NCBI RefSeq assembly: GCF_040807025.1 | Contig: NC_090982.1 | Coordinates: 79,525,931 to 79,589,930, forward strand | Direction of reading: 5' to 3' | DNA from: Struthio camelus | Lineage: Eukaryota; Chordata; Aves; Struthioniformes; Struthionidae | DNA: 64,000 nucleotides | Translations under genes and position numbers: made by a program | Part shown: positions 59,601 through 64,000 of the stretch, piece after piece | How the letters are laid out: every line of letters begins with the position of its first letter | Numbering within the stretch: the stretch's first letter is position 1 | The notes under the pieces: generated by a model | What the model saw: the letters and a program-made list of their open reading frames with translations, nothing else | What the model was told of the DNA's origin: nothing | Databases searched by the model: none

Positions 59601-62421
59601 AGGAGGTAAATTTCCTGCTCTGTGTTTTGTTTTTCAGTTTAGTATAGTGTTAGTTAATTATGTGGGAGTAAAAAATCTTTACTTCTGCCTATCTGAAACT
59701 GTTACTCTAAGGAGAAGACTAGGAAAGTGACACCCTTCCTTGAATTATGTGAATTGTGTTGAGTCTTATTTTTGGAGTGACTTATAGGAGGCAAGGATTT
59801 AAGTTTGGTGACTGATAACATAGCACAAATAGTATGCTGCCTGGCCCTTTGTGCTTCTTGAGAGTTTGATGCAATGAAGGAATTTAATAGTTAAAGTTCC
59901 AGGTTATTGGAATTTTTTTGAAATAGTTATCTTTGCAATTGCCTCAGAACAAATCTTGCTCTTTTTAAAGAAAGAAGTCCTTAGGCTTTGAGCTGTTACT
60001 CATCATGTGATGATCAGATGAGAATGACCAACTTCCTGTGAAGTCTTCTGCATTTATTCTCATGTATGTTTCTTAGAATATACTATACAAAGGATGGTAT
60101 TTCATAGCAGTATGAATACAGGCTGTCCTAGAAGTTTGTCAAGGGATGCATGCATACATATCAAAGGATTTGTTATGTAATGCTAACCTGCTCTCATTTA
60201 AGTAAATATTACTGCTTCATTATCTTACTAATTGGACTTGCAACAGGGGCTGGTCCCTGGGATCTTTTGTGAAGGTGACATCTGTGATAGTCTTTACTGG
60301 GTGAAAGTTAATGCACAGTGAAGAAGTCAGTAACGCTCTTTGTTGTATCAATTTTTTTTTTTTTTAATTCAAATTTGTCTTGCTTTTGGTGCTTCTCTGG
60401 TCTTACGAGTTTGTTTTCCTGTCACCCGCTTTTTAAAATTAAGTGCCAAAATACTTAATTTTTATGTTTCCATTTAAAGGGCCAAACTTGTACTGTTTTC
60501 ATTTACTTCCTTTGACAAAGCTACATGCAGTTTCTGATGAAGAGCAGTCAATGGTATATGTTTCAGGTATGATATTACAATAGGAAAAAGCTTCTTCCTG
60601 TGAATGCTAAACTTTGCAATGCCTTTTCAGGTATGTGCTTTGTGTACTTCTGTGTATAAGTACAGAGTCATCAGAAGTACTTTAACTTGTAATGGGACAT
60701 TGAGGATTAGAGCAGAGGATTTATGTTCTCCTGCTTAGATAAGCATACAGTATGAGATGAACAGTTTCAGGGGACTTGTTTCTAATGCAGGTACAGCATA
60801 GTTTTATCCAATCTGCGAGGTAAGCTGAATTTTTAATGTGGTCTCCAAAGTATGTTGAAGCATTAGAGATGTTCAGATCTTTTATAAGCTTAGAGGAGAA
60901 CAGTTAAAATGAAGATTCGTTGTTTAAAGAAAAATGGAAATTGTTCTCACGACCTGGGCTTAGTGCGTGCGTTCCTGTGTACGTTCCTGGAAAAGCTTGG
61001 TGTTCTTAGCCTCCATTCTCCAGAATTTTGTAATTGTCTTCAAACATGAAGGACAATTTCTACAGTGACATCAGGTCCAGCAAACACGTCTGTGGGTGAC
61101 TAACTCTAGTAAAATTATGTACAGAATATGTCCAGCAGTTATAAACTCTGAGGAAATCCTGCTCTCTGTTTTTGGAGTAGCATGGTTACCCTTCAAAAAT
61201 ACCTGAATAGTTCACTGAATATTGCTAAACTGGCTGTACAGCTCTGTTAAATATCTCTGAATGAATTTTGTAGCTAGCATAGTTCAAGTCAGGTGATGTC
61301 AGATCATTATACTCTGCATTCTGATAAGAAAGCAGTGGTCCTAAATGACAGAAATTGATTCAGTCTGGGAAGTGTTCTTCCACTTCTGTGTTTGTGAGGA
61401 GAACGTCAACAACATTGTTTTCCCTTGAGTAGGGCATGGAGACCATAACGCTTATAGTTTAGTTCTTTAACTTAAATTCCTGGTACGTATCTAAATTTCA
61501 TTATGCAAATAAATATTTTCTTTCTGCTAGCATAAATTCATTATTTTTTATTTAAAACTTCTTGGCTCTTCTGAACAGTCAAGACTTGCTCCCCGAGGCT
61601 GCATCAAGAAGCTGTTGGCTTTAATCTGGCCTTGGGAGGCCTTATCAGTGTTAGCGTTGACTTTTTATACTAACGCACTGAAAATCTTAGTGCTGCTTAT
61701 TTGTCAGTACAGGTGAACTAATACGAATTATGACAGCTTTTTCCAGAAGGTCTATGGAGTGTGCACTGCAGCATCACCTTACTCATATGCCTGGTCCTTA
61801 GAGGAACGAAAAATTAGTTGGAGCAATCAGTAGATTTGCTATATTGAGGAAAAAACCCAGTATTTTTATTGTATGAGTGGCACTGATCTCAGCATTATTT
61901 CTAGTTCCTATTTAGTCTTTAATCATGTCAAAGCAGAAGCTCTGGCTTATGCTTTTGCATCTTTAAGAAGCACAGGTTTTTGTATTGAACCTCAGATGGA
62001 AGACAACAGGTACGTTTGCAGCGTTCACTTGGATGGTCACGTGACTGGGCGCAGCGCCGTGCCATGCACCTCTTCTTTTCTGATATATTCATCTTAGAAA
62101 AACTTTATGTGGAGGCTGAGGCTGTGGGGAACTGCAAACAGAAACACTTCTGAAATTCTCATTCTTTTCTAAAAGATCTGCTTAGGCAAGAATGAATTTC
62201 TGGATGTCCTGTTGTAGGAGGCAAGAGAAGGATCCCTTTCGGCTTCATAATGTGTGTGTTTTGTTTGTCTTCAATCTACAGGAATATCTGCTAAAGGAAA
62301 CTTAAGAACAAGGTATTTGCCAAAGTATCAAAAAAGTGAAACTAAGCTAACGGTGCCTGTAGCTGCTGCTTCTGTTTCTATGGATCCTATTAAAAGCACC
62401 GGAGATACGACAGGGCAACAA
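56611..62421 (+). CDS. KIAA1328: KIAA1328 (hinderin), 5' part: coding exons 1-2, gene continues beyond window
   Basis: Hinderin is a coiled-coil protein reported to bind SMC3 of cohesin. Exon 1 is 56611-56662 (17 codons plus one base). Exon 2 is 62282-62421, acceptor TCAATCTACAG and donor GTATGT. Together they give 64 codons ending in phase 0. Exon 2 encodes ISAKGNLRTRYLPKYQKSET followed by a Pro/Ala/Ser-rich segment, matching my recollection of the mammalian N-terminus, and the head-to-head position with TPGS2 agrees with human 18q12. The coiled-coil part is not in the window. The exon 1 donor (GTATCC) is weak. I am surer of exon 2 and of the locus than of the exact exon 1 end. Confidence 0.78.
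56663..62281 (+). other. KIAA1328: KIAA1328 intron 1
   Basis: About 5.6 kb. The left 200 bp is still CpG island; the rest is AT-rich with no repeat or exon recognised. Confidence 0.6.
62282..62421 (+). CDS. KIAA1328: KIAA1328 coding exon 2
   Basis: 140 nt, starting two bases into a codon and ending in phase 0 at GTATGT. The encoded basic, Tyr-rich block GNLRTRYLPKYQKSETKL is the recognisable hinderin feature. Confidence 0.78.
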
Positions 62422-64000
62422 GTATGTAAAGGCTAATTTTTCTTGTTCCAAAGAGTGTGTATAGTAAAAAATGACAGAAGATATTCAGATTGAAAACTGC
62501 TAAACAATCTTACAATGCTACCATTCTTGCAAACTTTTATATTTTGTTTTTTTGCCGACTTTTGCCATAGCGACTTGCTGGCAAAAATTACTTTGCCACT
62601 GCAACGATCTGCCAGGAAAACAAAGGCTAAGAGGCTAATTTATTTAAATGACATAAAACTGGGACAATATAAAAAAAGGTCGGTAGATTAGGATGGCTTT
62701 GAGTAGCCCCTGAACTATATGTTACTTATCAAAGACAGAGGAATTAGTGTTTCCGTCTACTCCATTTCACTGCCCTAGTCATATCTCTTGGGCAGGATTG
62801 TAAAATTCTTCTCAAAGACCTTTTTGCTGTTGTCACTTCTGCTAGCAATGCAAAAATCACTTTCCGTGTTTTGACAATAAATGTTAAAATGCAGCTGAGT
62901 GATAGGAGCAACTTTGTTAGCTGATGTTATCATTGACTCAGCTTAGTGAATTGTCTAGTCTACTCCTGTGACAAGAAGTGATGGTTTTCCTAGTTTACTG
63001 TGTTAGAAGTTTCAAAGCAGTGAGTGTGCCTTTGAAATGCTGTTCTGTGTTCTGGTAGGTAATACCAGAACCTACCTGTACCTACAGGCACAGAACCTGT
63101 AATATTTGGGAATCCGTTGAGAGAGGCTATTTTTGTCACGTGATTTGGATAGTACAGTGACTATTCAAGTCACTGAAATACTGTTAAGTCCCCTGTGTAG
63201 TAGTCATCTAGAGCAATAGCGTAAGTCACTAAGGTTTTGTATCTTTGCACTTCCAAGCAGTATCTGAAACTTTGGGCTCTACTCTTTTGCTCTGCTATCA
63301 TGCTGTCTGAAACTTGGGCTCTACTCTTTTGCTCTGCTATCATGCTGTCTGAAACTTTGGGCTCTACTCTTTTGCTCTGCTATTATGCTGTCTGAAACTT
63401 TGGGCTCTACTCTTTTGCTCTGCTATTATGCAGTTAAATCTTGTTTTTTGTCTTGGTGAAGATGTTCTTCTGTGTACTGCGTAAATGCCCTGTTGCCTCA
63501 CATGCTCGTTCAAAAGTCTGATGTAGAAATAGATCATTCACAGTGTCATTGCCCTTCCTTCAGCAGTTCTCTACAGCACGATATGCTAATATCTAGTATT
63601 CATATTTAAGGCCCTTCCTGGCCCTCTCCCTTTCTGTTACTCTGCCTTTCAGTACTTGCTTTTAGGATGTTGGTAGGTACCTCCACTTTACAAATAACTG
63701 TTCTTAAGATCCATGTGGGGAAATTTCACAAGTAACCGGCATTATACAGAATTTTTATATGGAAGCATCTCTTCATAAACATCTACAAGGCCTCTGTTTC
63801 ATAGGTGCCTTCGAATCTCACTTTAAAATCTTTTTATTGTATTGTGTGTAAGATATCTCCCAGTGATTGGCTGGTAGGTGTGTGTTACTTGTTTTGTTCA
63901 GAAAAGGTTTCCTCCTTTTTCCATGTGGAGCTGCTGGGATAGTCTCTTTTGTTCTTATACAAAGCCTGACATACTAGATCTTGATTTGAAACTCAGGTGT
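62422..64000 (+). other. KIAA1328: KIAA1328 intron 2, to window edge
   Basis: Contains the 43-bp minisatellite; no third exon was recognised before the edge. Confidence 0.55.
63263..63433. repeat. 43-bp minisatellite, four copies
   Basis: Unit begins TCTGAAACTTTGGGCTCTAC. Copies start at 63263, 63306, 63348 and 63391; the second lacks one T and the last two share a C-to-T change. In KIAA1328 intron 2. Confidence 0.95.

Noticed and set aside
61873-62097. 74-codon plus-strand frame just before KIAA1328 exon 2
   Set aside because: No splice sites in matching phase and no resemblance to hinderin; treated as intronic.

Overview
This 64 kb window is vertebrate nuclear DNA, most likely from a bird and at least from a sauropsid. 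CR1-family LINE copies end in the (ATTCTGTG)n tail typical of avian CR1. Old MIR-like and 5S-derived SINE relics are present, repeat density is low, and introns are compact. Three protein-coding genes can be supported. All three are split into exons, so a simple ORF view misses most of their structure.

Layout: (1) Positions 1-22.3 kb hold no gene I can name. They contain a damaged CR1 LINE on the minus strand (about 3.95-6.14 kb), an older CR1 3' end (11.75-12.06 kb), a 5S-rRNA-like SINE relic (8.46-8.55 kb), two pairs of diverged duplicated blocks (2.56/10.38 kb and 6.35/11.11 kb), an AATAC microsatellite and one unexplained 278-codon open frame (12.56-13.39 kb). (2) Positions 22,298-33,460 (+) are the six coding exons of AQP7, an aquaglyceroporin. 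The reconstructed protein is 283 residues, with pore boxes NAS and NPS. (3) Positions 36,509-56,163 (-) are the seven coding exons of TPGS2 (C18orf10), a tubulin polyglutamylase complex subunit. The reconstructed protein is 296 residues, and the gene converges on AQP7. (4) Positions 56.16-56.61 kb are a GC-rich bidirectional promoter with ZNF143-type motifs, a YY1-type motif over the second start codon and a 20-base G run. (5) From 56,611 (+) the first two coding exons of KIAA1328 (hinderin) are present; the gene runs off the right edge.

The head-to-head TPGS2/KIAA1328 pair is the arrangement known on human 18q12, whereas AQP7 lies on human 9p13. Homologues of both human regions are known to sit on the avian Z, so a Z-linked segment is a reasonable inference, not something the sequence proves. 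The three genes do not form a pathway: AQP7 moves water and glycerol across membranes, TPGS2 serves tubulin glutamylation, and hinderin is reported to bind the cohesin subunit SMC3. TPGS2 and KIAA1328 probably share a promoter. Exon boundaries were set by matching splice signals and reading phase to the known protein families; no alignment was run.
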